Source of the DNA: Erodium maritimum
Taxonomy: Eukaryota > Streptophyta > Magnoliopsida > Geraniales > Geraniaceae
Assembly (NCBI GenBank): GCA_963921825.1
Contig: OY997588.1
Coordinates: forward strand, 55,126,803-55,190,802
DNA: 64,000 nt
Direction: 5' to 3'
The position numbers were made by a program, and so were the translations under genes. Each line of letters starts with the position of its first letter. Positions within the stretch are counted from its first letter, which is position 1. The notes beneath the pieces are model-generated. The model was given only the letters and a program-made list of their open reading frames with translations. It searched no databases and had not been told where the DNA came from. Below, one piece after another: positions 1 through 12,334 of the stretch.

Positions 1-33
1 AAGGCCCATAACAAATGATTTGATGGCTTTCAG

Positions 34-2746
34 AACAACAAAGCTGCTGATATATCGGCTGCCCATGCTAGAAGGGGAAAAGACATCCAGGGAATTCCAT
101 GGGAACGGCTTAGTATAACAAGGGAAAAGTACCGACAAACTAGGCTAGAACAATACAAGAACTATGAAAATATTCCTCATTCTGGTGAGGGCTCGGAAAA
201 GGTATGTCATTGATTTTTTTTAACCTTTGGATTCTTGTTCTTCATTTCCCGTTGAAGAGTGATAATTTCTGATTGTAATTTTTTATATTGATTTCTTATT
301 TCCCAGGATTGCAAGCATACCAAGAAAGGAGCCTTGTATTATGAATTCAGAAGAAATTCAAGATCAGTGAAATCAACCATTCTTCATTTTCAGGTTGGCT
401 GAATTTAAGTATCCTTCAGATTTAACATGATGCTACATTTTTTCTATCCCTTTTTCTCCTTTGGCTTCTATTTCCCAAATCTCATGGAGCTGTCTAACTG
501 TCTCTCATTAATCCACATACTAGTATAATTTGTATGCGCTGGAAGAATCTAATCTCAGAACTTCCAACTTTCAAATTAACTAGATAGCAAGAGTCTGTGA
601 ATTATGGTGTGTGTGTGTGTGTGTGTGTATGTTCTTCTTGTAGTCCTCAGTACTGCAATTCTTTATTGCAGCAATTGCTACTATCTCTAAGTCAGTTATA
701 GCTCTAGAGAAGGCAACTAATGGTACAGCCAATAGAACCTAGTCATGTAGATATGATAAGAATTAAGGTGTAAGAAGACTGATTAATTGGGGTGTGTTTG
801 CTCTTTGAATGTGCAGTTGAGGAATTTGGTTTGGGCTACTTCAAAGCATGATGTTTACCTCATGTCACATTTTTCTGTCACTCATTGGTCTTCACTAACT
901 AGCAACAAGTCTGAAGTTCTCAATGTTTCAGGACATGTGGCACCAACTGAGGTTAGTGTTCATGATATAGCATTATGTGGGTCGACCTCTGCCCTGCTAA
1001 AATGTTCTCTTGGATCATATTCTTCAATGAAAATAAATTTATCGTCATTCCCTTCAGAAACATCCTGGAAGTTTGCTGGAAGGATTTACACAGACACAAG
1101 TTAGTACACTTGCGGTAAGAGATAATTTGATGGTTGCTGGCGGTTTTCAGGGAGAACTGATATGCAAGGTAATTTTGATTCTTTTTTATAGTATTAAAGC
1201 TGATAGACATAAAAGAAAGACTGCCACAAAATTTTCATACGTCTGTCATAGTATGATGTAGTGTTCAAGAATTTATTTTTCTTGGAATGTCACTTAAATA
1301 GGAGGCTGATAAAGGATGTGCTGAGTTTGAAGCATCATATTAACTTAGGCTAAAAGAAAAGGAAGAGTTATGCCATGGGTTACTGACTGAGAATAATTCA
1401 TTTTTCTTCTTCCTTTATTTGAAGTAGAATCTAGATCGACCTGGAGTTACCTTTTGTTCCCGTACAACATATGATGACAATGCTATCACCAATGCTGTTG
1501 AAATTTATGTCAGTCCGAGGTAGTTCATTTTCTTTGTGCTAAGTGACTGAATAACTTGGTTCCAAACATGAAGCTAATAACATCCATGTTTTTGTTTTCC
1601 AGTGGAGCTATTCACTTCACAGCCTCAAATAATGACTCTGGAGTCCGGGACTTTGATATGGAGAAATTTCAACTCTCAAAGCATTTCTGTTTTCCTTGGC
1701 CGGTGAATGTGAGTCTCTTAAAATGTGCTTTCTACCAATATATGGGATGGTTTATAGTAATCAGTATATTTTAAATCCAATAATTTTTGTTTCCGATGCA
1801 AGCTATGTATGTCAATAAAAGTGTGTGAGTGCTTCATATCTTGTGAAGTATAAACCAACAAGATTTTAACTGGGTAATTACCACTTTTTGTGGGCTTAAT
1901 TCCTAACATAAATCCACAAATTAGTATGCATCTCAGTGCCCCAACCAAGGGGTAAACTGCTGTACGTGTGTAGTTCAGTACTGTATTGTTCTCCTGGAGA
2001 GATCAGACATCATGGGATGAGATAGACTGTACTGAGTTTTCATTATTTTATTTGGTTTTTGTGTATATTCACTGCTGCGTTCCTTGTTTATTGGGCCATA
2101 CTTTGCTTGATAAGTTGGTAGAAAACTGGTTGTAATTAATTGTATGTCCTCTTCCCTGCTGTTTTTGCAGCATTCTTGTTTGAGCCCTGATGGTAAACTT
2201 CTTGTAATCGTTGGAGACAATCCTAATGGTCTATTGGTTGACTCCAGTTCGGGAAAGGTAAAAGTCTTTTTTTTTTGTGAAATAACTCTATCAGTTGTAT
2301 ATAAAGCTAATGCAGTGTTCCCTTATTCGCAGACGATAACGCCGTTGTGTGGGCACTTGGACTTTTCGTTTGCATCGGCGTGGCATCCTAATGGTGTCAC
2401 TTTTGCAACAGGGAACCAGGACAAAACCTGCAGAATTTGGGACTCAAGGAAGTTATCGGAGTCAGTAGCTGTTTTGAGGGGCAACCTGGGAGCCGTTCGT
2501 TCGATCCGCTACACGTCTGATGGGCGGTATGTGGCGATGGCGGAGCCGGCAGACTTTGTGCATGTGTATGATGTGAATAATGGGTATGAGGAAGAGCAAG
2601 AGATAGATTTCTTTGGGGAAATATCCGGCATATCATTCAGCCCCGACACAGAGTCTCTGTTCATTGGAGTGTGGGATAGGACATATGGTAGCCTGCTTGA
2701 GTACGGCCGACGTAGGAACTACTCGTACCTGGATTCCCTGATATGA
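34..2746 (+). CDS. WD40-repeat (transducin-like) protein, 5' partial
   Basis: Eight exons can be read with good GT-AG borders and consistent phase: 34-201, 307-393, 817-951, 1058-1168, 1428-1519, 1603-1708, 2171-2257 and 2333-2746 (stop TGA). They encode 399 residues; the start lies left of the window. The second-last exon carries SPDGKLLVIVGDNPNG and the last carries GHLDFSFASAWHPNG followed by ATGNQDKTCRIWDSRK, which are typical WD40 blades ending in W-D. The protein ends in YGSLLEYGRRRNYSYLDSLI. From memory of the family this matches plant transducin/WD40 proteins such as Arabidopsis At1g78070, whose biochemical role is not established; WD40 propellers usually act as protein-binding scaffolds. 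The exon at 1428-1519 ends in split phase and is completed by 1603-1708, which supports the model. No frameshift or internal stop is seen, so it looks functional. Confidence 0.92.
607..628. repeat. (GT)n microsatellite in WD40 gene intron
   Basis: About ten GT units lie inside the intron between exons 307-393 and 817-951. It is a plain dinucleotide repeat and a possible polymorphic marker. Confidence 0.9.
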
Positions 2747-3031
2747 GGTGAATGTACATTCTACGTAAAATAAGTTGGGCATTGGAATGTAGATGTAAAT
2801 GTAATATGGTCATGTTGTAGTTTTGATGTTAGAGACGGTGTCCTGTGTCCTTGTTATTTGTATTGTATCATCATAAAGTTGAAGTGTGTAAGTGGGAGTG
2901 TTGTACAGAAGGCATCTGAAACAAACCCCCCAAAAAAAAACCCAGTTATTTTCAGGGCCTATTCTTGTGTTGTCGGTGACTTATCATTCTCATTAATTAA
3001 TATCTTGGAGAATGATCGTGTGCTGATATTA
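2747..3031 (+). other. 3' UTR and flank of the WD40 gene
   Basis: This is the AT-rich stretch directly after the WD40 stop codon and before the target duplication of the next transposon. It should hold the 3' UTR. I see no canonical AATAAA that I would defend, and no further gene. Confidence 0.5.
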
Positions 3032-3040
3032 TCTCTAGTT

Positions 3041-4498
3041 TTTCTTTTTGAGCATATGGGAACTTTATTGATAATTTGAAGAGATTACAGACCCTACTTG
3101 ACCAGGTTAATACCATGAAAAAAAATGCTATATAGCGTGACGAAATAAAAGGGTAAGATTTGATCAAATTCGTAGGTATCCAATGTTAACCGATAAAATA
3201 TGTACGGAGTGTACCGCCCACACCTAAGGATCCAGGGCGGTTGAGGGGATAATGAGTAGCCAGGGAGAACCCCATACAATGGGGGGACAGGGTCATCGGA
3301 CTTGCACCGATGATGGTAGGGCGAGGCGTGCATCCTCATACACGCTTTGATGCGCGGTGGGCCGCTCATTTTAGTAAGGGAGGCCACCGAGCAGTCCTCG
3401 CCCTTGAGATGCCTAAGTAGTCTGATTCCCTATTTCATGGCGCGTTTAGACGTTGGGGATACTAAGGTGCCCCCTGACTAGGCAGGAGGTCTTGGGGTGC
3501 GCAAGACTCGCTTGGTCCTAACTCCCTCGGTATGTGGGACATTGGTATCGAGCAAAGGCAATCGTGCTTCCAGCTTCAAGGATGTGTTGCCAGCTTAGGC
3601 ATGAGATCTTAGGTCGAGGGTTCAGTTGTCCATCGCCTCGGGGTAGAATGCTAGAGATCGGTTATCCGGGATGTCTTGGAGATCGGTGTTGGCTGTCGTG
3701 AGTGGCTGCTCATTCTATCGAATTGGATCCAGAGAATGTGTAACCCCATTTGAGTCTTCCTTTAGAGCCTTCATAAGGGCTCGTAGCAGGTCATGTCGGC
3801 AGGTCAGCTAGCGTGTCGTATAAGGAGGCTATATTAAGTTGCCTAGATATAGGGTCATTACTAGCATGCCAAAGGCTAAGAACGATGCTCTATTACTCCC
3901 TCCTCTTTGGATCGAAATGGATAGGCCGCGTGTAGCTGCTCAACATTCGGAACGTAGAGTTTGGGAGGTGGGTAATGACCGGGGTTGGCGGATGGATTAT
4001 CGATGGATTGGGATGGATGTTAATCCTAGTGTAAGTCTCCTCGGCATCGATGGGAGTGAGGAGCATGGAAATCCTGTCAGAGACCTCCAACACCGGCAGG
4101 GTGGGGTCGGTATCCCCTTTATCAACGTTGTTGTGGGAGGCTTAAGGTTGGAAAATAAAGATCGTGATGCACTTGGAGGGCGAGGTGGACGGTCTCTCGG
4201 CTTCTTTGGTCGGACTGATTTGATGAAGTCGTGGGGCGGAGCCAGCGACATGATCCGGAGAGGGATGGGTAAAGAATGGTCCTACGGCGACATCAGATAT
4301 ATAATGGTAGAGAGACATCAAAACCTGACATGGGGAGCGGGGGGGGGGGGGGGGGCACAAGGGCGTCTTTGTAGAGAGATTGGGACTGAGTCCCGAGGAG
4401 GCAGACGCCACAAAGACGACTGAACAGGTTGGATGTTGAAGGTAGGGAAGAAGCGAAACCCTAGGTCCAGAAAGTCTTTTTTTTGTTAAAAAATCACC
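3041..4498 (-). mobile_element. Short LINE-like retroelement lacking ORF2, 9-bp TSD
   Basis: The element is bounded by a perfect 9-bp direct repeat, tctctagtt, at 3032-3040 and 4499-4507. On the minus strand the left end is an A-rich tail preceded by an AATAAA-like signal, as expected of a target-primed insertion. The 5' end (right side) begins with a leader containing a CCCTAGGGTTT-like motif, then an open region from the ATG near 4411 that is rich in Ser and Pro. No reverse transcriptase or endonuclease motif is present in its 1.46 kb, so it depended on another element to move. A 16-base G run sits at 4341-4356. I cannot assign it to a named family. Confidence 0.6.
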
Positions 4499-4507
4499 TC
4501 TCTAGTT

Positions 4508-4680
4508 AATATTCTATGCTTTGGTTATATTTTTGCATATACCCGATATTTGAATTAAACTTCAATTAATATTATAATCTCGCAACTTAAGAATAATTTT
4601 TTTGAGCCATTCTCAATTGTAAAATACAAAACCATGCAGAAACTGAGCTCCTGAACCCATAAGAACATGTGTAAAACGAG
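4508..4680. other. AT-rich spacer between two LINE-type insertions
   Basis: Low-complexity AT-rich DNA. Nothing else was recognised in it. Confidence 0.4.
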
Positions 4681-7440
4681 TTTTTTTGGCTAATCAATCA
4701 AAAACTTTGCTTGTTGATCTTTTCACAAGTATGAGTTTGACATCCTCAATGACAGAAAAAAGGACTTGAGCATCCTTAATGATGGTCCCAATCGGGGAAA
4801 GATATAACTGAGAGGATGAGATGAGGCTAAGCACCCCCTATCACTACGGAGTAAGAATGTTCCCCCCATTTTTGATTCCGTGTCAGAGCTAAAGCAGCAA
4901 CAATCGCATAGGCCTCGATCAGATTGGGATCATAAACCCTATGTACCATCTCGTTCCTTGGATCAATTAAAACCCCAAACTCCGATTGACAAAGAATCCC
5001 TCATCCTGACGGGTCGGTTTCTCAGAAAACTGCTCCGTCAACATTAATCACCATATAACTTGGCGGGGGGAGATTCTACGCGACATCTTCTATGGGTCGT
5101 GTACCGACCTGAGTGCGAGGAGGCCGAGACAAGGCCTCCTTCCAAGCCTGGAGTTGGCTCCTCACCGTGATATGCAAACCATTAGGCGAGTGGATAATGT
5201 CCTTCCAACCAAGGCGTTCCACGCCTTCCAAATATCGCAAAGCCACAAAGATATCTCGGTGACCCTCGACGGGGGTTGCCTTTCATAAAACTGACCACGC
5301 CAAATAAAAAAAAGGGTCTCTACCGGGACCCCAAGTATAGTCCCAAAATAAACTCAACAGTCATGTACGAATGGTAAGTGAAGAAACAGAATATCAATGG
5401 TCTTGACCTAGGAGGGGGATATAGGACACATAGGGGACATGGGAACGAATATCCTGCACCATTTGGCTTCTACTTGCAAATTACATACAAGATCAACCAA
5501 AGGAATATGCGGATCCGAAGTTGGCATTGTATCCACCAAATAGTGGACATGCTGGGAGGGTACCTGTAAGGGGCACTCCCCAGGGCCGGAGTGTCTGATA
5601 GCCAGCCTTAGCAAAAAAACCACGAGTCTTTTTCCCTCGACACCGGGAGGTGAATATCCATGATAACCTCATGAACCCTTAGAGGTAACAGGGCCTATAT
5701 GCGAGGGACATCACATCAGCTGGCCCCCGTGGGCATAAGAGTAGCCATAATGGCCTCATGTAGAGTCGGGGAAGTAGTATGAATATAAGGGTTCGTCGAC
5801 TGGAGCCGGGTGCTCCCAAGACGATGATATCTGACCTATCCCCAAGATTTCGGCAAAGCCTTAGGTTAAATAATCCCTAAGTACCCTGAATGATTGTCCA
5901 AATATATCTAGGGTTGGTACCCCGACACGCTGTCTAAAATCTCCCAAGGGTAGGACTGGGCCTTAACTAGGCGACCCACAAGCGACCAAGGATCAATAGT
6001 CAAGCTCCACGACTGCTTACCCAACAATGCCACAGCTTGGCCCAATCTTTCCAAATAATAGGTCAGGCCTTCTCAACCGAGGCCCCCCACATGAATCATG
6101 TCCGTGATCGATTGGGGTACCCTGAAAATGTAAGTAGGCAAGTAAGAATCGAGATGATCATCACCACTCGATTGCAGGGGATAACAACTTCCCATCCCAA
6201 GAACGGATTTGCTTTAGTAATTCATCACCCAAGTAAGCCAGTCTCCCACTACGTCTCCGTCCCATGATGTTCGAAATGCCCAATTACATGGACACCTCCG
6301 AGGTTTCTGAGATGGTAAGAATCTGACAACACTCCTAACATATTATCTCTCCTATGCTAGAACTGAAAAATATTGAGAGATCGAGGAGTTCTATGTGGTA
6401 ATCATCAAGCCCGACCAAGTACGAAAGAGGTGGATAATATCTTGGACCTGCACAGCTTCGACGGGGGTTGCACGTATGTGTAATGATTGGTGCTCCTTAA
6501 GCTACTGAACGCCTATGAATGCAGTCCCAGCTTTGAGCATTCTCTACGAGCTTGGAGAGACCCTCCATACATATTAGAAAAAGATACAGGGACATGGGAT
6601 AATCCCCTTTTTGAATCCCTCAAATTGTTCGAATAGGCCCGGTTTCCCTACCCCCTAAGTTGACCCGATACGACACTAATCCCATACACACAGAAATCAG
6701 ATTTGTCCATGCCTCTGAAAATCCAAACGGACGCATCATCGATAGAAGAAACGACTACTTCACCGATCATAGACCTTGCTCATGTCCAGTTTCAATTTCA
6801 TGAGTCATAGCTAGCCATGGTCTGACAATAGAGGTAATTGATAACCTCAAAATATTTGAAGATATTGATCTGGATAGAACTTCTGGGTAGAAAGCCCCCC
6901 CGAGTAAGGGAAATGATGATGGGGATGAGCCCTTTCACTTTGCTGTTCAAGTTCCTGGACATAATTTGGAACAAGAAATTACATATATCTATGGACCAGA
7001 GATCAGTAACCAACTTCGGAATGAGAACTAGGGTGGTATAATTAATCTCCCGCTCCATGGGACCACCTTCCATAATCTGGTGAATAAAGAACGTGACATC
7101 CAGAGCCAAGATGGCTATTAGTGCTGATAAAATTTGGATTCAACCCGCCCGGGCTCTAGGGTCATCTGAAATACTACATGTGAAACCTCATCCCCGGAAA
7201 TCAAATTTGTAAGCCCCAAATTCAAAGACTCTGTAATCTAGGGCGGGAATCCTATTCCCATCGTTCGAAGGCTGGGTGCAAGGTGGTAAATAGCTCCATA
7301 AAGTATTGTAGTAGTAGATCATCCATCGATGTCTCCCAAAAGACCGTTTATCTCTGGTCGTTCTTGAGGGAGAAAAATTAGTTAATCGACGTTGGAAGGA
7401 CGCAATTGCGTGAAAAAAATTTCGTGATCTGACCCCCCTT
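4681..7440 (-). mobile_element. Decayed LINE ORF2 (RT to RNase H), 5' truncated
   Basis: Read on the minus strand, this region contains broken pieces of a plant L1-type ORF2. Near 7440-7400 is a stretch like the family's S/D-R-N-x-F-F-H-A motif, which lies between endonuclease and reverse transcriptase. At 7109-6798 is a reverse-transcriptase block resembling the family's RPIS-N-x-x-x-K-I-I-S and G-F-x-P-x-R-S-I motifs. Near 5060-5010 is N-V-D-G-A, the first-Asp motif of the RNase H domain found at the C terminus of many plant LINEs, followed by an E-A-Y-A-x-x-A-A-L-A-L helix. A T-run at 4681 on the plus strand marks the 3' poly(A) tail. Stops and frameshifts are frequent, so it is dead. No endonuclease is seen, which fits ordinary 5' truncation. 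Confidence 0.7.
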
Positions 7441-8002
7441 AGTAAGCTAGTGGTGTCATAGTGGATCTGAATAGCTCCTTATGATTCATGTCAGCCATTT
7501 TCGTTCACTCATTGAGTGGATCAATGTTCATCTAATACAACTTGATGTGATTCAGGTTAGCTCGGTACACATCTCGATCTAGGGGTAAAAACAGTCTAGG
7601 TATCCGGACCGTTTCCTATTTCTATCCCCGAATCGAATCATCTGGGTCTATAATTTTTATGCTGGGAACCTGTTTGGATTAACTATAAAATACCATGCTT
7701 TTGGTCTTCCGGGTACGAACTGGTTCCGGATTTTACCCAGATTTTAATGGGCTCACCATTTTAAGCCCAACTTATCCATTTCAACCCTTTTAAAAATCTA
7801 ATAAAATAAAACTTTAAACTTAATCTATTGGATCAACTTAAAAGTCAACCCCCAAAATGTAATCAGAATAAGGTTCAAATGATAAAATTTGTAAAGATTA
7901 AAAAAAATAGGACGATGATTAGTTCATACACTTCTAAAATATTTTAAACAAAGAATATAAATTAAATTAAAATCAAACCTCTTGAAACTAAAGTCGAGCC
8001 AA
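7441..8002. other. Unassigned repeat-like DNA, possibly a hAT relic
   Basis: No gene is seen. A TAGGGGTAAAAAC motif near 7574, followed by GC-rich telegraphic motifs and AT-rich DNA, resembles one end of the non-autonomous hAT elements found elsewhere in this window. No matching second end or 8-bp duplication was found. The assignment is weak. Confidence 0.25.
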
Positions 8003-8944
8003 CAAATTGGTATCCCAATACTCTTGACCTAGCACCGCGACCTCCCTCTATGGCAACCATCGCTATTGTCATGGTTGTTGTCATGGCTCTTCTCCTCCTA
8101 CTCGCACTCTGTGGGCTTGCTTTCGACGCCGGTAGTTACTCCCCTGCGCCTCTTTCTGGGAGTTGTTCTAGGGTTTTTTTTTGCTAGGGCTCCCTTCGAG
8201 CCGCCTCTAGTCACCGCGATGTTGGCTCCCTCTCACTACCGACGACGTGTCTCCTGATCCCGTTCGGCCCCCCATTTGCAACTCCGATGGTTTTCGTCTT
8301 GCTCACCTTGGCATCGATTATCCTCACCGCCTCGGAGCCTCGCGTCCTCTCTGTATCGGGTTATCTCTCCCGATCAACCCCCGTCGCCGCTTAAGCCGCC
8401 ACCGGCGCGTCCTTCTCCTTGGCCTCCACCACCGCGCTCTTTGAAGCCGCCACTGCCGCCTCTGAAGGCGTCTCCATCGTCTCTGAAACCGTCTCCTCCC
8501 TGGCCCCCACCACCGCACCTTCCTCGACCCCTCTCTCGATTATGGATCTGGCTAATCGAGTGAGTCTTTTTTTCTTTCTTACTTTGTCTTTGCAGGGTCT
8601 ATGACGAAAGGAATCCAGTGCTCTAGGGATTGGCCCTGAGAGGGTTCCTGAGAAGAGCTTTGCCTCCCATAGAAGTGGATGATAGCAGGTTCGGTCATAC
8701 TGTACTATGCATGCAACGTTTAGGCAAGACCTTGAGCAGCCGTAGTCAACTTCGCCTAGTTTTAGTATTTCGTCTTTATGGCACTCCATTCAATACCGTC
8801 GAGGACAATTCTATTATGAAAAGAATAACGAACATTCTTAAATGTTCTATGTCTGTTCTTCGTGGTCAAATAGTCTCTGATGCACTTTCTTGTTATTACA
8901 AATCTTGATTAATGAAAACTGCACCTCTCACTCAAAAAAAATTT
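8003..8944 (+). mobile_element. Short LINE-like retroelement without ORF2
   Basis: The region begins with a coding-like GC-rich leader rich in Pro, Ser and Arg codons, then switches to a non-coding 3' region ending in an A8 tail at about 8936-8943. A short direct repeat, agccaa, flanks it at 7997-8002 and 8945-8950, which is a weak target-duplication candidate. There is no endonuclease or reverse transcriptase. The layout (5' open region plus 3' tail) matches the better-supported elements at 3041, 35951 and 59349. The open frames on both strands of 8250-8600 overlap and are compositional, so I do not call a gene. Confidence 0.45.
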
Positions 8945-8950
8945 AGCCAA

Positions 8951-9194
8951 ATAAGAGAGTCAAAGAAGTCAAACTAAGAATAAAAAGAAAGCATGAGAAG
9001 TGGCAAGTGTTTTTATTGAACAAATGTAGATAATTACATTTTTTTTTGAACGATATGAGACTTTAAAATTTTATATTTTATTCATGCCTACCACAGTTGA
9101 AGAGATGTAGACATCATGAGATTTGTGTAGTCTTTTTTCAATTCACATACCCAAAGATCATATATATGAAGTTTCGGTAGGAACATAACATATT
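8951..9194. other. AT-rich spacer
   Basis: AT-rich DNA between two retroelement-like blocks. Nothing specific was recognised. Confidence 0.35.
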
Positions 9195-9321
9195 TTTTTA
9201 TCAACGAATGTAAATTTAAATTAAACCTCTTTGGAAGAAGAAAAGGAGTACAAAAAACAGGTCTAGCTACAGACCAGAGAGATAGTCGAGCGCTGGCATG
9301 TCAGCCCAGCCTCATAAAAAT

Positions 9322-9470
9322 CCCAACCCAGGGAGTAAGCAGATACATGAAAGAGCGTTCCTCTACAAGGAACCTCAGCATCCCAACAAGGGAGCAAGTA
9401 AATACAAGAGATAGCGTTCCAATACACGAAACCTCAATTTCCCAACAAGGGAGCAAGTCAGAGAAAGAAG
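9322..9470. repeat. Tandem repeat, unit about 60 bp, 2.5 copies
   Basis: Copies start at 9322, 9382 and 9441, each beginning cccaac and containing ggga(g)(t/c)aag followed by a gcgttcc block and acctca. The third copy is partial. Confidence 0.7.
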
Positions 9471-9989
9471 GCCTACAATACCAGATTCTACCACCATGAA
9501 GCGTTGAGCAAGTAGAAGAAAAGGTCTTGACACCCGGATTTGACAACCAATAAGCGCACAAAAAAGAGAGGTCTTTAACCCTGATTTTTCAACCATAAGC
9601 ACAAGCGAAACTGGCATAAAACCAACTAACAGACTAAGAAGGATGAGCACCCTATCTCATTAGAACCATCATTCTGTCACAAGGACTAGAAGACGAGAAC
9701 TAACACGTCGTCGGCCAACACCGCGATCAACCAAGACATATCAAGTGAGTAATACCCACTTGAACACAAAAACTCCTATAACGAATCTGAAAGAAAACAG
9801 CTGAAAGGCACAAAGGCCTAAACACACCGGCGGCCAACACCTTAAACCGGCGAGTCCTAACCATTAAAGTGGAAGGCAACAGATGTAAATCAAACATATA
9901 TCGATAAAAGGGCCATGCGGGGGGGGGGGGGGGGGCATCAAGCTTAAATTGTGGAAAGAAATATACCAGAATCAAGCCACGATGATCCG

Positions 9990-10324
9990 CTAGACTCACG
10001 ACGATCCACACCCGGGAGGATGGGGAAACGCGTCCCACGACCAGATCTGAAGCAAAACATTGGGCAACCCAACGAACCACCAGAGTCAGTAAGAGCAGCT
10101 CCGCAACGATCCAAACTTATGAGGATGAAGAAGCGTGTCCCACGACCAGAGTTGGAACTAGACATCTCCAGTGATCCGAAAGACGCTCCACCTCAGCAAC
10201 ACTACAACGAAGCCAACGGAAGGGCCAAGCACCCCCAAAACGAACATTCCAACTCGACCGAACCAGATCCACAACAATCATCACCCAAACGTCTGGAGAA
10301 AGCGTCCCATGATCGGATCTGAAA
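9990..10324. repeat. Three dispersed copies of a motif of about 55 bp
   Basis: The motif contains acgatcca, then aggatg, then cgcgtcccacgaccag, and recurs at about 9990-10053, 10100-10157 and 10270-10324 with increasing divergence. It lies inside the unclassified block at 9195-11190. Confidence 0.6.
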
Positions 10325-11190
10325 TGAGCCACTACTAAAAAGCCGCAAGAAGCACTACACCAATCCGCAAAGGAGAATAGCAGAGGAGAAGGAAGGGCCA
10401 GAGCACACTGCTAAAACAGGAACGAGTCGCGACAATCCTGCAGGAAAACCTCCTACGAACGGCAAGAAGCCTTGTCTCCACAACGCACTCCAACGCCAGA
10501 AGCCAATAGGCCGGAGCTTGAGCTCGGTCCTTAACTCGTTTCCGGCCAACACCAAGAAACCCAAAAGAGGACCGGTATTTCTACCGAACTCAAGTCCGGC
10601 GAGATGGACTAACAAGAATGACCTCCAAAAGCATGAGCAGGCTGGAAACCAGAAGCAAAACTAACCAACCTAGGCCCAAACTGACCAGGCCCAAAACTTG
10701 AACCGGATTAGAATCTGACCCGGCCATGCCCAAAACCCAGCAACCGACCCGGCCCGACCCAAGACCCAAAACCTGAACCAGTCCGACCCAAAAGAAGCCT
10801 TACTCGGTCCAAGACTCGGTCCATGACCCGGTCCATTGAATCAAACCAGCCGAGGTCCAAACCTGACCCAAACCCGCTGAGACCCAAACCGTCGAGCCCC
10901 AAACCGTTGAGTCCCAAACCATTGAGGCCTAAAGCTGACCCAACCCGACCCGCAGAGCGCCCTACCCAATCAGAAGTGAGAAATCGCGCCTTGCGAACAG
11001 TGTACGACAACGATGAGCTCCGGTAGAGACACGAGCAGAACCCGAGCAGGAGATAGATCGGGAAGATTGTCGGCGAAACTCCAGCCAGCTCCACAAGTCC
11101 GAGCACCTCCCGGAGATTTGGGCGACGAAACTCTGCGAACCCATCTCGCGCAGCTAGAGGAAGAACGGGAGGAAGGACACGAGGATGCAA

Positions 11191-12060
11191 CCAGTGGCGG
11201 ATCCAGCTTTTCAAGTGGGGGGGGGGGGGCACAATTTTTTTTTTTTTATAATTTCAAAATAAGATTAAAAATATTGATATTATATAAAGAAACAGTAATG
11301 ACTACTTATTTCAATACGCAACGTCGATATTTCATTTGTTGAAAATATTGTAAAACACTTTCATTGTTAATACAACCAAAAAATATTTTTCGATGTATTC
11401 GATCATATATATGTATATATGATCCTCTATTCAATTTCTCAACCGAGTTGTGATAATATTCATAAAAAAATCTTTCTTCCACAAACAAAAATATAAAAAA
11501 TTGAAAAGTCAAAAAATGAAAATTTGAGACGTCCATAATTTAGAAATTGTAAGAAAAAAATTATTACTAAAATAAGAAAACCGATAATTAACTAACAAAT
11601 GGTTAATTCCAATTAACTTAGATATAAGTGTTCTCAAACAGTAATAATCGATTGTATCATGTTGTTGTTCTCAATATTGATAATGTTTATTGTGACCCCT
11701 ATTATCTTATTCTAACTTAAATAGGTTTTAAGAATTAAAAGTATTATTATAGAATGAAATATGTTTTACGAAAATTATATAAAATTTAAAGTCTTGATTT
11801 AAAGTAACTTGTATTATTTGTTTTTGTTTTTAAATTTGATTATATGAAAAGAATAAAGAGTTTTGATGTTAAAAATGCTTAAAAATAGATTAAGATTGTT
11901 TTTTTTAACAACTCTAATTTTATATAATTTTTTATTTAATATAAAAGAGTTTGAAGTTGAATGGTGAAAAGAAATTTAAATAATGAATCAAATTAAAATA
12001 TTTTTTAATTTAGAAATTATAGAACAGAACAGCTTTGAATGCTAGATTTAAGGGGGGGGA
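11191..12060. other. AT-rich block with a CAGTGGCGGATCCAG start motif
   Basis: It begins with cagtggcggatccag followed by a G run at 11218-11229 and then about 800 bp of AT-rich DNA. A second G-rich motif followed by acacacataaaaaat occurs at 12051-12075. The start motif looks like a transposon terminus seen in many plant genomes, but no inverted partner was found. No gene is present. Confidence 0.3.
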
Positions 12061-12233
12061 CACACATAAAAAATAAAAACAAAAATCAAATATTAATGGT
12101 AACAAAAATTAGTATTAAATGAAATTTCACAATTTCATTAGCGGCTGAGGTGAGCTAGGGTTTGTCTCGAGAACTTAAGAGAGAAAGGAAAAGACCCGGT
12201 ATTTATTTCTTTAAACTTTTGTAGGAACACAAC

Positions 12234-12311
12234 ATTAAACCAACTTAGTGTAGTTGGTAAGACTGTCCTTTTTCCATAAAAAGGTTGTAGCTTCGAATCT
12301 ATTTGAGCAGG
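12234..12311 (+). repeat. tRNA-like (SINE head) sequence, copy 1
   Basis: The stretch has tRNA-like A and B box features: a ttagtgtagttggtaaga block (box A-like) and a ggttgtagcttcgaatct block (box B-like, with TTCGAATC). It lacks a foldable acceptor stem, so it is a SINE-type or decayed tRNA-derived sequence, not a working tRNA. A second related copy follows immediately and is split by the hAT element at 12335. Confidence 0.5.
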
Positions 12312-12334
12312 AATAAAACAATAAACCAACTCGC

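Larger units (their letters stand above)
9195..11190 (-). mobile_element. Unclassified retroelement-like block with internal tandem repeats
   Basis: On the minus strand the block runs from a GC-rich leader near 11150 to an A-rich tail at about 9195 (a T-run on the plus strand). Inside are three sets of decayed tandem motifs: a roughly 60-bp unit at 9322-9470, a motif of about 55 bp repeated three times between 9990 and 10324, and a short Pro/Lys-rich minisatellite at 10800-10935. There is a long G run at 9920-9935. No reverse transcriptase, integrase or transposase is recognisable. The overlapping open frames here are caused by base composition and repeats. It may be another non-autonomous LINE-like element; target duplications were not resolved. 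Confidence 0.35.

Noticed and set aside
3839-4423. A 194-codon plus-strand frame
   Set aside because: It is antisense to the short LINE-like element, contains the G run and has no protein signature.
10708-11232. A 174-codon minus-strand open frame with L-G-L-N-G-L-G repeats
   Set aside because: It comes from a GC-rich minisatellite, overlaps other open frames and has no domain.
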